NCBI GenBank assembly: GCA_029213305.1
Contig: JARGPA010000008.1
Coordinates: 1 to 37,484, forward strand
Direction: 5' to 3'
Length of the DNA stretch: 37,484 nt
DNA from: Phycisphaerales bacterium
Lineage (GTDB): Bacteria; Planctomycetota; Phycisphaerae; Phycisphaerales; UBA1924
The notes beneath the pieces are model-generated. The model worked only from the letters and a program-made list of their open reading frames with translations. It made no database searches and was not told the DNA's origin. This document shows, one piece after another, positions 1-8,103 of the stretch. Each line of letters begins with the position of its first letter. Positions within the stretch are counted from its first letter, which is position 1. Both the position numbers and the translations under genes were made by a program.

Positions 1-2
1 CT

Positions 3-188
3 TGTAAGGGTGTCCCTTTGGTGTATCTAAACACCGATGGTCGGATTCGTGAAGCATCAAAGCTCGTTTCTGAACATGGTGGAAAGGTACTCTTGGATGT
101 CCATCCAATCGGGCCGCACGGATTCCGTGTGTTGATCGAAGATTCCGAGGGCAACTACTTTGCTTTGCACTCGAACTCCGATGCATAA
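3..188 (+). CDS. VOC (glyoxalase/bleomycin-resistance) family protein, C-terminal fragment
   Basis: The frame open from base 3 to the TAA at 186-188 encodes 61 residues and is cut by the left edge. The visible part reads GVPLVYLNTDG, then EHGGKVLLDV, then a GFRVLIEDSEGNYFALHS ending. This is the usual last beta-alpha-beta-beta module of the vicinal-oxygen-chelate fold, in which a conserved Glu/His near the D-x-E-G-N segment often helps bind a metal. Family members are glyoxalases, dioxygenases, resistance proteins or enzymes of unknown substrate, and no specific reaction can be assigned from this fragment. The gene converges on the minus-strand gene at 241-894, and a hairpin lies directly after its stop. 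Confidence 0.7.
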   Translation, partial: CKGVPLVYLNTDGRIREASKLVSEHGGKVLLDVHPIGPHGFRVLIEDSEGNYFALHSNSDA

Positions 189-213
189 AAAAACCGCACC
201 AAGTTCGGTACGG
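187..213 (-). terminator. Intrinsic terminator of the PEP-CTERM-like gene
   Basis: Read on the minus strand, CCGTACC (213-207) pairs with GGTGCGG (200-194) with one G-T wobble across a six-base loop. Seven T residues follow (193-187). It lies about 28 nt after the TGA of the gene at 241-894. It overlaps the last bases of the converging VOC gene. Confidence 0.8.
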
Positions 214-240
214 CTCATCTGAGATGAAAAGCAGTTTCGA

Positions 241-894
241 TCAGCGACGACGGCGCCCTGCAAACAAACCGAGTGGCGCGATAGCGATGAGTGACGCTGG
301 GGTTGGAACTGCAGTGATTGACCAATGATCGAAGATGAACCCCATCGGTTGAACAGGGCCGTCTTCGAGGCCCCAGTTGAACACGGAGAGTCCGGTGAAG
401 TCGTAAGTTCCAACTGCGTCGAGAATATCGAGTGAGTCGAGACGAGTGCCTTCATAGGTTGCTTGGAATAGCGCATCGAATGTATCTGCGATCTGTGCCG
501 ATTCATCTGTTGCGATACCACTTGGGAAGCCGTCGATGTTTTGTCCAAGGAAGAACCCATCAACCGCGGGATCATCGTTGCGAAGAACAAAGTATGGAGA
601 TCCGAATGGTTGAGCACCTGCGAGTCCTGCAGTATTCCCATCAATGCTCAAGGAGAATGATGATTGAATGACTTCGTATCCTCGGACAGGAAAGACTCCA
701 CTGTCAACGAAGTTGTTTGAGTCAACTTGAAAACTCATGACGACAGAGTCGCCTGCGCCTGCGCTTGCCCATTGTCCGATGTTGACGCCTCCGAAATCAA
801 CAGAACCGACGATGTCGATCTGGACGATCGTTGCATTTGCAGATAGAGCGCAGAATGCAGTGCATGCGAGAATGGTTGTCATATTGGATTTCAA
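241..894 (-). CDS. Secreted protein with PEP-CTERM-like sorting tail
   Basis: The 217-residue product has an N-terminal signal peptide (hydrophobic to about residue 22, ending SANA). The body is acidic, probably beta-rich, with no recognised domain. The C-terminus has VPTPAS, a short hydrophobic helix and RRRR. That architecture (Pro-containing motif, helix, Arg cluster) is the signature of exosortase-type PEP-CTERM sorting signals, here the PTPAS variant common in Planctomycetota. I infer export and retention at the envelope; the function is unknown. The start is TTG at 894-892, because a good Shine-Dalgarno AGGGAG (906-901) sits six bases upstream. The first ATG, at 882, is 18 bases from it, too far. 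No exosortase gene is in the window. Confidence 0.75.
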   Translation of the reverse strand: MKSNMTTILACTAFCALSANATIVQIDIVGSVDFGGVNIGQWASAGAGDSVVMSFQVDSNNFVDSGVFPVRGYEVIQSSFSLSIDGNTAGLAGAQPFGSPYFVLRNDDPAVDGFFLGQNIDGFPSGIATDESAQIADTFDALFQATYEGTRLDSLDILDAVGTYDFTGLSVFNWGLEDGPVQPMGFIFDHWSITAVPTPASLIAIAPLGLFAGRRRR

Positions 895-939
895 GTGGTT
901 CTCCCTATGAGATAAAGTGATCGATAGTGTGTTGAATGT

Positions 940-945
940 ATGATA
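940..945 (-). promoter_or_regulatory. Possible -10 box for the PEP-CTERM-like gene
   Basis: On the minus strand TATCAT (5 of 6 to TATAAT) lies in the 118-bp gap between ppc and this gene. An ATGAAA -35-like hexamer lies about 16 bp further upstream. It would give a leader of roughly 40 nt containing the Shine-Dalgarno at 906-901. Tentative, since the region is AT-rich. Confidence 0.3.
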
Positions 946-1012
946 TCAGAATTAGATTGAATTTCATCATTCAAATTCACTACTTTTGAGAGTCAATGAC
1001 GGTGTTCAAGCT

Positions 1013-3727
1013 TTATCCTGTGGATTGCATCGCAGACGCGATCGCGTTGATGCTCGCGTGAAGAATGAGTTTGAGCTCAACTTGCTCGCATTGATCCGCG
1101 TTTGTGAATCTCTTGAGTAACTCAATCTGAGCAAGATTTAGGATGTCTGTCCACGGGTTTCGATCGTCGATTGATTGTCCAACAACAGGTGAGTGTGACA
1201 TTAGATCATCTTTCCCTGTTGCTTTAAGGACTGCGTCCTTGGTTGTGTTGAACTCGGATTCGATTCGTTTGAACATTGCATCCCCATGTGGCGCGCCAGA
1301 TGCATATCGACGGAGAATTGGCATTCTTGCTCGAGCAAGCTCTTGCGATGCATTCTCGAGTACTGTTGACACAAATGGTCTTTGAGCAGCATGGTTGAGT
1401 TGTTCAATCTGAGTCGACGATGCACATTGAATTGCAGACCCGATCCCGTACCAACCTGGGACAAGTGCTCGCATTTGTCCCCATGAAAATACCCATGGAA
1501 TAGCGCGAAGACGATCAAAGTTAAGAGCGCTTCCAGTTGCTCGCGAGACTGGACGCGACGCGATAGGCATCGCGCCGATGTGCTCAATCGGGCTCGCGGC
1601 GATAAACCAATCCCAGAACATCGGATCATCGATCAAATCTCGGTAAGCATCTCGCGCTGTGCATGCAAGTTGATGAGCGAGTAACTCTAACTCTTCATCT
1701 CGAGTTGGAGTATTAATCTTTGAAGATGCAATGAGTGAAGCGTGTACGATTTGTTCGAGATGCCGATGCGCCATCTCGGGTAAAGCGTACCGGAAGGTGA
1801 TGACTTCACCTTGTTCTGTAAAACGGATTCGTCCTGTGCGAGCTCCTTGCGGCGCTGCGAGGATCGCTCGTCCCGCGCGTCCCCCACCTCTCCCGATTGT
1901 TCCCCCCCGGCCGTGGAAATAGCGCAGGCGCGTGTTGTTCTTTAGGAAGACTTCTGCAACTTGTCTCTGCGCCGCGGCGAGTGCGACATTTGCCATCAGG
2001 AATCCGCCGTCCTTGTTTGAATCCGAGTATCCGAGCATGACTTCTTGCTCGACAGACTGATCTTGATTAATTGCTCGAAGGTGCTCTAAAAACTCAGGAT
2101 TGTTCAAGGTTTGATCCATCAAAACCGGAGCAAGTTCGAGATCTTGAATCGTTTCAAACAATGGAACAACATGAACCAAACTCATCGCAGGTTGATCGTT
2201 GTTCTTCGGACGATAGAGCCCGATCTCTTTCATCAAGAGCAACACTGAGAGCATGTCTGAAACATGATGAGTCATGGAAATAATCCATGAACGAATTGAT
2301 TCGGGTTCACTTCGAACCGCATTGAGAACAACGCGCAGAGTATCAAGCACTTGAGTAGTTGGCTCAGTCAGCGGCGCATCGATCGGTGTAAGCGGACGCG
2401 CGTTGCGGAGTTCGTTTTCGAGGATTGCAATTTTCTCATCTTCAGAGCAAGACTCAAAGTCTTTGCGCACTCCGGAGAGTTTTAACAACTCTGCAACTGC
2501 AGCATTGTGGATCTGAGAATGTTGACGGATATCCAAGGTTGCGAGATGCAACCCGAATACACGCGCGCGGATGATCGCGTTGGACAATGGTCCTGTTTCT
2601 GCGTGTTCATGCAGGCCTGCGTGATGAAGAGCACGACGGATCAGTTGTAAATCATCGAGTAAAATTGCTGATGTATAGGTGTCATCGGATGCGAGCCTTG
2701 CACGCATCTGGGTAATTCGAATCCGAATAGGTTCAAAGCGGCGCTGTGAGAAATGCCCTTGATCTGTGATCCATTTGATATCTCGTTCAATCGCGTCTTG
2801 GATCTCTGTTCCAAGATCTACACGCCGACTCGACACGGAAAGGATATGTCTGAGGTTTGCAAGTTCTGTATCCCAAAGTGCTTTAGCAGCATCGCGCATC
2901 TGCCCGAGGGTTTGCTTTGTAACTTGCGCGGTGACACTTGGATTTCCATCGCGATCGCCTCCGATCCATGATCGGTATTGCAAAATCGTTGGCAACTCAT
3001 TGGCAACGATCTTCGATTGATCTTTACCGAAGACTTGGTTGGCTGCGAACACAATATCTTCGTACAGCTTTGGGACAGTCTCCCAGATAGTTGTCGTAAG
3101 AAAATAGATCCCGTTTTTCACTTCATCTGGGACTCCGAGTCGTTCGGCGCGGATCTCGTCAGTCATCAACATCATCGAGATCACGCGATCCAGTTTCGTA
3201 GAGATGTCATCGCGTTGTCTCGATGAAAGGTTTGGATCACGCAATGCAACGATACACTTTGCAACCTGGGTTTGTTTATCAAGGACAGTTCGTCTTCTGG
3301 TTTCTGTAGGATGCGCCGTAAGTGTGGGTTCAATATCGAGATCTTTGAGTAACTCAACGACGCGATCTTGCGAACATCCAGCATGAGCAAGGCGCGACAT
3401 TGCGTCGTCGATTGATTCTGCTCTTGGGTGCGCCGAGTCTGCATCGCGTTGACGTTGTTGGTTCACCCGGATGATATTGAGTTGTTCTGCTTTATTGAGC
3501 AGATGGAATCGGGCAGTCCCTACTCGAATCATGTCGGCGATCTGAGTATTGTTCATCTTGGATATACGATCTGCGACTTGATCCCACGCGGGATGATCAA
3601 CTTGATTCTTTGCACTGGCGCATTGAGAAGCAAGCTGAGTCGAGATCAGGAGTGCATCGGATAGGCCGCAACTGTCGGTTGCGTGATCGAGTGCATTAAT
3701 AATGACATCGCGGTCTTGGTTGTACAT
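1013..3727 (-). CDS. ppc: Phosphoenolpyruvate carboxylase
   Basis: This 904-residue protein matches the usual length of bacterial PEP carboxylase (about 880-930). It carries the signature motifs in order: TAHPTE at 137-142 (catalytic His139), WIGGDRDGNP at about 254-263, GYSDSNKDGG at 566-575 and the PEP-binding loop FHGRGGTIGRGGG at 604-616. It ends in QSTG, like the conserved C-terminal NTG of the family. The enzyme adds bicarbonate to phosphoenolpyruvate to make oxaloacetate, an anaplerotic cytosolic step feeding the TCA cycle, to which the isocitrate dehydrogenase at 35.7 kb also belongs. No Shine-Dalgarno precedes the ATG. Instead TATGAT ends six bases upstream, suggesting a leaderless transcript. 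Monocistronic; no terminator is evident in the short gap before the next gene. Confidence 0.97.
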   Translation of the reverse strand: MYNQDRDVIINALDHATDSCGLSDALLISTQLASQCASAKNQVDHPAWDQVADRISKMNNTQIADMIRVGTARFHLLNKAEQLNIIRVNQQRQRDADSAHPRAESIDDAMSRLAHAGCSQDRVVELLKDLDIEPTLTAHPTETRRRTVLDKQTQVAKCIVALRDPNLSSRQRDDISTKLDRVISMMLMTDEIRAERLGVPDEVKNGIYFLTTTIWETVPKLYEDIVFAANQVFGKDQSKIVANELPTILQYRSWIGGDRDGNPSVTAQVTKQTLGQMRDAAKALWDTELANLRHILSVSSRRVDLGTEIQDAIERDIKWITDQGHFSQRRFEPIRIRITQMRARLASDDTYTSAILLDDLQLIRRALHHAGLHEHAETGPLSNAIIRARVFGLHLATLDIRQHSQIHNAAVAELLKLSGVRKDFESCSEDEKIAILENELRNARPLTPIDAPLTEPTTQVLDTLRVVLNAVRSEPESIRSWIISMTHHVSDMLSVLLLMKEIGLYRPKNNDQPAMSLVHVVPLFETIQDLELAPVLMDQTLNNPEFLEHLRAINQDQSVEQEVMLGYSDSNKDGGFLMANVALAAAQRQVAEVFLKNNTRLRYFHGRGGTIGRGGGRAGRAILAAPQGARTGRIRFTEQGEVITFRYALPEMAHRHLEQIVHASLIASSKINTPTRDEELELLAHQLACTARDAYRDLIDDPMFWDWFIAASPIEHIGAMPIASRPVSRATGSALNFDRLRAIPWVFSWGQMRALVPGWYGIGSAIQCASSTQIEQLNHAAQRPFVSTVLENASQELARARMPILRRYASGAPHGDAMFKRIESEFNTTKDAVLKATGKDDLMSHSPVVGQSIDDRNPWTDILNLAQIELLKRFTNADQCEQVELKLILHASINAIASAMQSTG

Positions 3728-3733
3728 GGTTGT

Positions 3734-3739
3734 ATCATA
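3734..3739 (-). promoter_or_regulatory. -10 box of ppc (apparently leaderless start)
   Basis: TATGAT on the minus strand lies six bases before the ATG at 3727, so transcription would begin at or next to the start codon. There is no purine-rich ribosome site before the ATG. No convincing -35 hexamer is visible. Confidence 0.5.
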
Positions 3740-3787
3740 TTTAGAATGATGACGCAGAACTGTATGAACCCTGCACTATGCGCAATT

Positions 3788-3819
3788 AAAAAACAAGCAC
3801 CCGAATATTCGAGTGCTTG
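3788..3819 (-). terminator. Intrinsic terminator of the catalase gene
   Basis: A near-perfect 26-base palindrome centred on CGAATATTCG has arms CAAGCAC and GTGCTTG with a single wobble pair. On the minus strand it is followed by six T residues (3793-3788). It lies 27 nt after the catalase stop codon. Confidence 0.88.
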
Positions 3820-3846
3820 CGCTTGGTTTCGTTTCACCTTTGTGAG

Positions 3847-5331
3847 TTATACGCTGTGGAGCATTTCTTTGGGTATTTCGATCCCGAGTTTCTTTGCGAT
3901 CCGCATGCCATAATCCGGATCTGCTCGGAAGAAGTGGCACAACTGACGCATCTGGATCTCTTGTTTTGCGTCACCTAGAGCGCCTGCAATTCGCGAAGTG
4001 AGACGATCTCGTTGTCCCTCGTCGAACATTCGGTACAGATTCCCAGCTTGTGTGAAATCGTCGTGATCTATGGTTGAGTCATATCGATCGACGATTGAGT
4101 TGCCCAAGTCCCATGCAGGATCGAGGAACTTCTCATCAGGGAGCGCTGCGTCGGGTCGGGTTGAGGGCCAGTAGTTGGTTGCAGCGCCATAAGTTTCTGC
4201 GGTCGCACCCTGCCCATCGCGCATTGTGTGCATTACTGGACAGCGCGGTTTGTTGACTGGGATCTGATGATGATTTACTCCTAGACGATGGAGATGTGTA
4301 TCGGAGTACGACATCAGTCTTGCTTGGAGCATCTTACAAGGACTTGGACCAATTCCAGGAACGAACGAAGACGGTTTAAACGCGGCTTGTTCTACCTCTG
4401 CGTGGTAGTTCTCTGGGTTTCGGTTGAGTTCCATCTGTCCCACTTCGATGAGTGGGAAGTCAGCGTGAGGCCAGACCTTGGTGAGATCGAACGGGTTCCA
4501 ATCGAAGTTGTCTGCTTGCTCTTGTGTCATCACTTGGACTTTGAGGGTCCAACTTGGGAAGTTTCCGTTTTCGATTGCATTGAATAGATCGCGTTGATGC
4601 GATTCACGATCTTCACCGATGGTCTTCGCCGCGGCGTCGTCCATCCAGTTTTCAATTCCCTGATTTGTTTTGAAGTGGAACTTGCACCAAACGCGTTCGT
4701 TGTCTGCGTTAATGAATGAGTAGGTGTGTGATCCATACCCGTTTACATTGCGATATGAAGAAGGAATTCCACGATCTGAGAATAGGATTGTGACTTGATG
4801 GAGAGACTCTGGACATTGAGACCAGAAATCCCATTGCATGTCGTTGTCACGAAGGTTTGTCTTTGGATCACGCTTTTGGGTGTGGATGAAGTTTGCGAAC
4901 TTGTATGGATCACGGATAAAGAAAACAGGGGTGTTGTTCCCAACAAGGTCCCAGTTTCCTTCTTCAGTATAGAACTTCATTGCGAACCCGCGAACATCGC
5001 GTTCTGCGTCTGCGGCACCTTTTTCTCCTGCGACTGTTGAGAATCGAAGGAACATTTCAGTCTTCTTTCCAATTTCGGAGAAGATAGAAGCTTTGGTGTG
5101 CTTTGAGATATCGTGTGTAACTGTGAATGTGCCGTAAGCGCCTGATCCCTTTGCGTGAACAATGCGTTCTGGGATTCGTTCACGATTGAAGTGTTGCATT
5201 TGCTCGAGGAGCGCCACATCTTGCATGAGTACTGGGCCTCGAGGCCCTGCTGTCAACGCGTGCTGACGAGCGATCGGAGCACCGTCTGCTGTGGTCATAT
5301 ATGGACATTTTGGTTCAGATGAATCGGTCAT
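3847..5331 (-). CDS. katA: Monofunctional heme catalase (small-subunit type)
   Basis: The 494-residue product has the full catalase signature: the distal His59 in RIVHAKGSG, the RFSTVAGEKGAADAERDVRG block near residue 96, distal Asn132 in GNNTP, and the heme-ligand Tyr342 in RLMSYSDTHLHR. It dismutates hydrogen peroxide to water and oxygen in the cytoplasm. The length fits small-subunit (clade 3-like) enzymes with no C-terminal flavodoxin-like domain. The frame is open back to an ATG at 5442, but I choose the ATG at 5331. AGGGAG (5343-5338) sits six bases before it, the family N-terminus begins here, and the promoter lies inside the longer frame. Expression is probably peroxide-inducible through the PerR-type operator at 5352-5366. 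Confidence 0.96.
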   Translation of the reverse strand: MTDSSEPKCPYMTTADGAPIARQHALTAGPRGPVLMQDVALLEQMQHFNRERIPERIVHAKGSGAYGTFTVTHDISKHTKASIFSEIGKKTEMFLRFSTVAGEKGAADAERDVRGFAMKFYTEEGNWDLVGNNTPVFFIRDPYKFANFIHTQKRDPKTNLRDNDMQWDFWSQCPESLHQVTILFSDRGIPSSYRNVNGYGSHTYSFINADNERVWCKFHFKTNQGIENWMDDAAAKTIGEDRESHQRDLFNAIENGNFPSWTLKVQVMTQEQADNFDWNPFDLTKVWPHADFPLIEVGQMELNRNPENYHAEVEQAAFKPSSFVPGIGPSPCKMLQARLMSYSDTHLHRLGVNHHQIPVNKPRCPVMHTMRDGQGATAETYGAATNYWPSTRPDAALPDEKFLDPAWDLGNSIVDRYDSTIDHDDFTQAGNLYRMFDEGQRDRLTSRIAGALGDAKQEIQMRQLCHFFRADPDYGMRIAKKLGIEIPKEMLHSV

Positions 5332-5351
5332 TTCAATCTCCCTAAGTGTGT

Positions 5352-5366
5352 TTAGAATCATTCTAA
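5352..5366 (-). promoter_or_regulatory. PerR-type operator overlapping the katA -10 box
   Basis: TTAGAAT-C-ATTCTAA is a perfect 7-1-7 inverted repeat. It differs from the PerR consensus TTATAATnATTATAA only at one symmetric pair of positions. The -10 hexamer TAGAAT (5365-5360) lies within it. A -35-like TTGATT (5387-5382) is 16 bp upstream on the minus strand. Repressor binding would block the promoter, and peroxide would relieve it. No perR gene is in the window. Confidence 0.75.
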
Positions 5367-5387
5367 AACAAGATCCTGACGAATCAA

Positions 5388-5734
5388 GAGCTTGATGAAG
5401 AAGAAACTGTGATTGTGATATGTGCCATGAGCAAACAAACATTTATCTGCTTATTTTCAAACAACTTACACACAGCCTTCCTGTGATGCGACACTCAAAA
5501 TTATCCGAAGTGCAAATTAAAAGTCACCACTCGTGATTACTGAAAAGGATATCCAGTTGTACTTCATCTTCACAAAAATTCAAATCCTCATCGAGCTTGA
5601 TGCTCTACCCATTGAGATTTCGAATGTGTACTAGTTCATCTGCATCAACGCAGAAATCAGACACATGAATCATTCAAAGTATTGTTGTTCAAACACTTCT
5701 TTGATACTTCAATGAAAGTATCTGCAGGTGTCTA
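5388..5734. other. Intergenic region between divergent katA and recQ
   Basis: About 300 AT-rich bases upstream of both promoters. I see no convincing open frame, RNA gene or long inverted repeat. It probably holds only upstream promoter sequence for the two divergent units. Confidence 0.5.
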
Positions 5735-5740
5735 TATACT
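5712..5740 (+). promoter_or_regulatory. recQ promoter, leaderless configuration
   Basis: ATGAAA (5712-5717) and TATACT (5735-5740) are separated by 17 bp. TATACT ends six bases before the recQ ATG at 5747, so the predicted transcript starts at or beside the start codon. No Shine-Dalgarno is present. Confidence 0.6.
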
Positions 5741-5746
5741 CTTTTC

Positions 5747-7636
5747 ATGTCGACTGGTACCCAAACATCTGTTCTCGAAGCGGTCCGTCGAGTCTGGGGA
5801 TATGACTCCCTTCGTCCCATGCAAGAGCATGCAATTCGAGCAGGTATTGAAGGCCGAGATTGCTTGACAGTGCTCCCCACTGGTGGCGGCAAAAGCATGT
5901 GTTACCAGGTCCCACCACTCATTACAGGGAAAGCAACAATCGTTGTTTCTCCCTTGATTGCATTGATGAGAGATCAGGTTCGTGGACTTGAGTTGCTTGG
6001 TTACAAAGCGGCGGCAATGCACTCCGGGATAGATCTCGAAGAGTCTCGTGATATTGCAAAGCAGTTGCTCACTGGTGATTTAGATTTAGTACTCGCAGCT
6101 CCAGAGCGTGTGATGACTGGGTCCTTTAAGACCTTGATCGGTTCGATGTGTGATCTTGATCGTCTTGGGTGCATCGCAATCGACGAAGCGCATTGCATCT
6201 CCCAATGGGGACATGACTTTCGACCTGAATATCGAAGAATCGCTGAGATTCGACGTATAGCGCCTGATGTCTCGATCCAGGCATTCACCGCGACCGCAAC
6301 TCCTCGTGTTCGCGAGGACATCGTAAGGCAACTAAGCTTGCGTGATCCTGAGATCATGATCGGAACCTTCGATCGTCCGAACCTTACTTATCGAGTTCAA
6401 TCTAGAGAGAATGCAAGCGAACAGATCGCAGCGGCGGTCGCTCGTCACAGTGAAGCGGGCGACAGCAGCGGCGCGATTGTTTATTGCTTGAGCAGAAAAG
6501 ATACTGAGAAGATTGCAGAAGAACTTCGCACACTTGGACTCGACGCAGATGCGTATCACGCGGGGCTTGGGGTCTCTGATCGTCACAACATCGAACAAGC
6601 TTTCAGCAATGAAACTCTCGATATCGTCGTTGCGACTGTTGCGTTTGGGATGGGAATTGATCGGAGTAATGTCCGACTCGTCGTGCATGCGTCGATGCCC
6701 AAATCCATCGAGGCGTATCAACAAGAAACCGGACGCGCTGGTCGTGACGGACTTGAAGCAGAATGTCTGTTACTCTACTCTCCGAGTGATGGCGGCCGAT
6801 GGGAACGATTGATTGAGCAGAGCGCTCAAGAGCACGGATCTGACCCGAGTGCGCAACTTGAACTGGTGCGTGACATGCGGAAGTTTGTCGCATCATTTTC
6901 GTGCCGACATTCGTTCTTGAGTAAACACTTTGGACAAGAGTATGTCCCTCCAGCAGAACGCGAGGACTGTGGCGCTTGTGATGTATGTCTCGGGGAAACT
7001 GCAACCGAGGAAGATGCACATCGTATTGGGCAGATCATCATGTCCGCGGTTGCACGCACTGGTGAACGATTCGGCGCAGCCCACATCTGCGATGTCGTAC
7101 GCGGCGGAAACGGGCAACGAATTAAAAACTACGGCCACGACAATCTTCGTGTTCATGGGATGCTTGAACATCGCCGCAAAGCAGAGGTAATGTCGTTTAT
7201 TGATCAGATGGTTGCATCGGACGCACTTGTTCGAGTTGTCGAGGATCGGTACGAAACCCTCGCATTCGGATCATGCGGCGTATCAGTCATGAAGGGAATT
7301 GAAACGATATCCTTAGCAAAACCGATCGGGACTGGAAGTGAGAAGAGCGAACGGAACAGAAGAACTCGTGCATCGAGAGTCATCGAGCGCCGCCCACTCA
7401 GCGTAGCAGAGAAAGATTTGTTTGAGGCGCTTCGAGCATTGCGAATGTCGATTGCTCAAGAACGCGGCGTCCCCCCCTATGTTGTATTCAATGATTCAAC
7501 ATTGCGTGAGATGGCACTCGCAAAACCCGTTACTCGTCACGAACTGATGTCAATTCGAGGTGTCGGACAGAAGAAACTAGATTCATTCGGGAAAGCATTC
7601 CTCGATGCGATCGAACAACACCAGATCACTGAATGA
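5747..7636 (+). CDS. recQ: ATP-dependent DNA helicase RecQ
   Basis: The 629-residue protein has helicase motif I TGGGKS (45-50), motif II DEAH (146-149) followed by CISQWGHDFRP (the RecQ aromatic-rich loop), motif III FTATATP, and the motif V/VI blocks FGMGIDRSNVR and QETGRAGRDG. Next comes the RecQ zinc site: a Cys at about 386 and a C-x2-C-x2-C cluster near 410-416. A C-terminal HRDC domain (about 545-625, with RGVGQKKLDSFG) completes the full bacterial RecQ architecture (E. coli about 610). It unwinds DNA 3' to 5' in recombination and fork repair. Its stop overlaps the ATG of the acetyltransferase gene (ATGA), so the two are probably cotranscribed and coupled. Confidence 0.97.
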   Translation: MSTGTQTSVLEAVRRVWGYDSLRPMQEHAIRAGIEGRDCLTVLPTGGGKSMCYQVPPLITGKATIVVSPLIALMRDQVRGLELLGYKAAAMHSGIDLEESRDIAKQLLTGDLDLVLAAPERVMTGSFKTLIGSMCDLDRLGCIAIDEAHCISQWGHDFRPEYRRIAEIRRIAPDVSIQAFTATATPRVREDIVRQLSLRDPEIMIGTFDRPNLTYRVQSRENASEQIAAAVARHSEAGDSSGAIVYCLSRKDTEKIAEELRTLGLDADAYHAGLGVSDRHNIEQAFSNETLDIVVATVAFGMGIDRSNVRLVVHASMPKSIEAYQQETGRAGRDGLEAECLLLYSPSDGGRWERLIEQSAQEHGSDPSAQLELVRDMRKFVASFSCRHSFLSKHFGQEYVPPAEREDCGACDVCLGETATEEDAHRIGQIIMSAVARTGERFGAAHICDVVRGGNGQRIKNYGHDNLRVHGMLEHRRKAEVMSFIDQMVASDALVRVVEDRYETLAFGSCGVSVMKGIETISLAKPIGTGSEKSERNRRTRASRVIERRPLSVAEKDLFEALRALRMSIAQERGVPPYVVFNDSTLREMALAKPVTRHELMSIRGVGQKKLDSFGKAFLDAIEQHQITE

Positions 7637-8103
7637 GTGAACCCATGAATGATCAATATAAGATTCTTGAAATCAGCGCTAGCCAGACTCGTCCCGTTCG
7701 TCAGAAGGTCTTGCGTCCACACCAAGAAGCACATGTACTTGTCTATCCAGGAGATGATGAGAAAAACACATTTCATCTCGGCGCTATGATCGATGGAGAG
7801 ATCCATGCGATTCTTTCCATGTATCGTGAATCTGCTCCATACTCAGAAACTGATTCTGTAGGCTGGCGTATTCGTGGCATGGCGTCCATCCCACAAGCTC
7901 GTGGGAGTGGACTCGGGCGCAAACTTGTCGAAGTAGCACGTGATCGAGTATGGGAAACAGATCGAGATGTGATATGGTGTAACGCTCGCGAATCCGCGTT
8001 TGGATTTTACGAAAAACTAGGATTCAACATCGTTGGAAACATCTTTGAGATCGAAGGGATTGGTCCGCACGCGGTGATGGCGCTCGAACCTACGAGTCTT
8101 TGA
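7633..8103 (+). CDS. GNAT-family N-acetyltransferase
   Basis: 156 residues with a single GNAT fold. IRGMASIPQARGSGLGRKLV carries the acetyl-CoA pyrophosphate-binding Q-x-x-G-x-G/A loop, and a later NARESAFGFYEKLGF segment is the typical GNAT C-terminal motif before the last strands. It should transfer an acetyl group from acetyl-CoA to an amine; the substrate cannot be inferred. The gene starts inside the recQ stop codon and converges with the TerC gene, the coding ends overlapping by 14 bp (8090-8103). No terminator lies between, so the two converging transcripts probably overlap. Confidence 0.88.
   Translation: MSEPMNDQYKILEISASQTRPVRQKVLRPHQEAHVLVYPGDDEKNTFHLGAMIDGEIHAILSMYRESAPYSETDSVGWRIRGMASIPQARGSGLGRKLVEVARDRVWETDRDVIWCNARESAFGFYEKLGFNIVGNIFEIEGIGPHAVMALEPTSL

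Noticed and set aside
3734..3750. Second PerR box before ppc
   Set aside because: Only one half-site (ATTCTAA) is present; the other half does not match, so no palindrome exists.
5332..5442. 37-codon N-terminal extension of the catalase
   Set aside because: It contains the promoter and PerR-type operator, and a clear Shine-Dalgarno precedes the internal ATG at 5331 where the family N-terminus begins.
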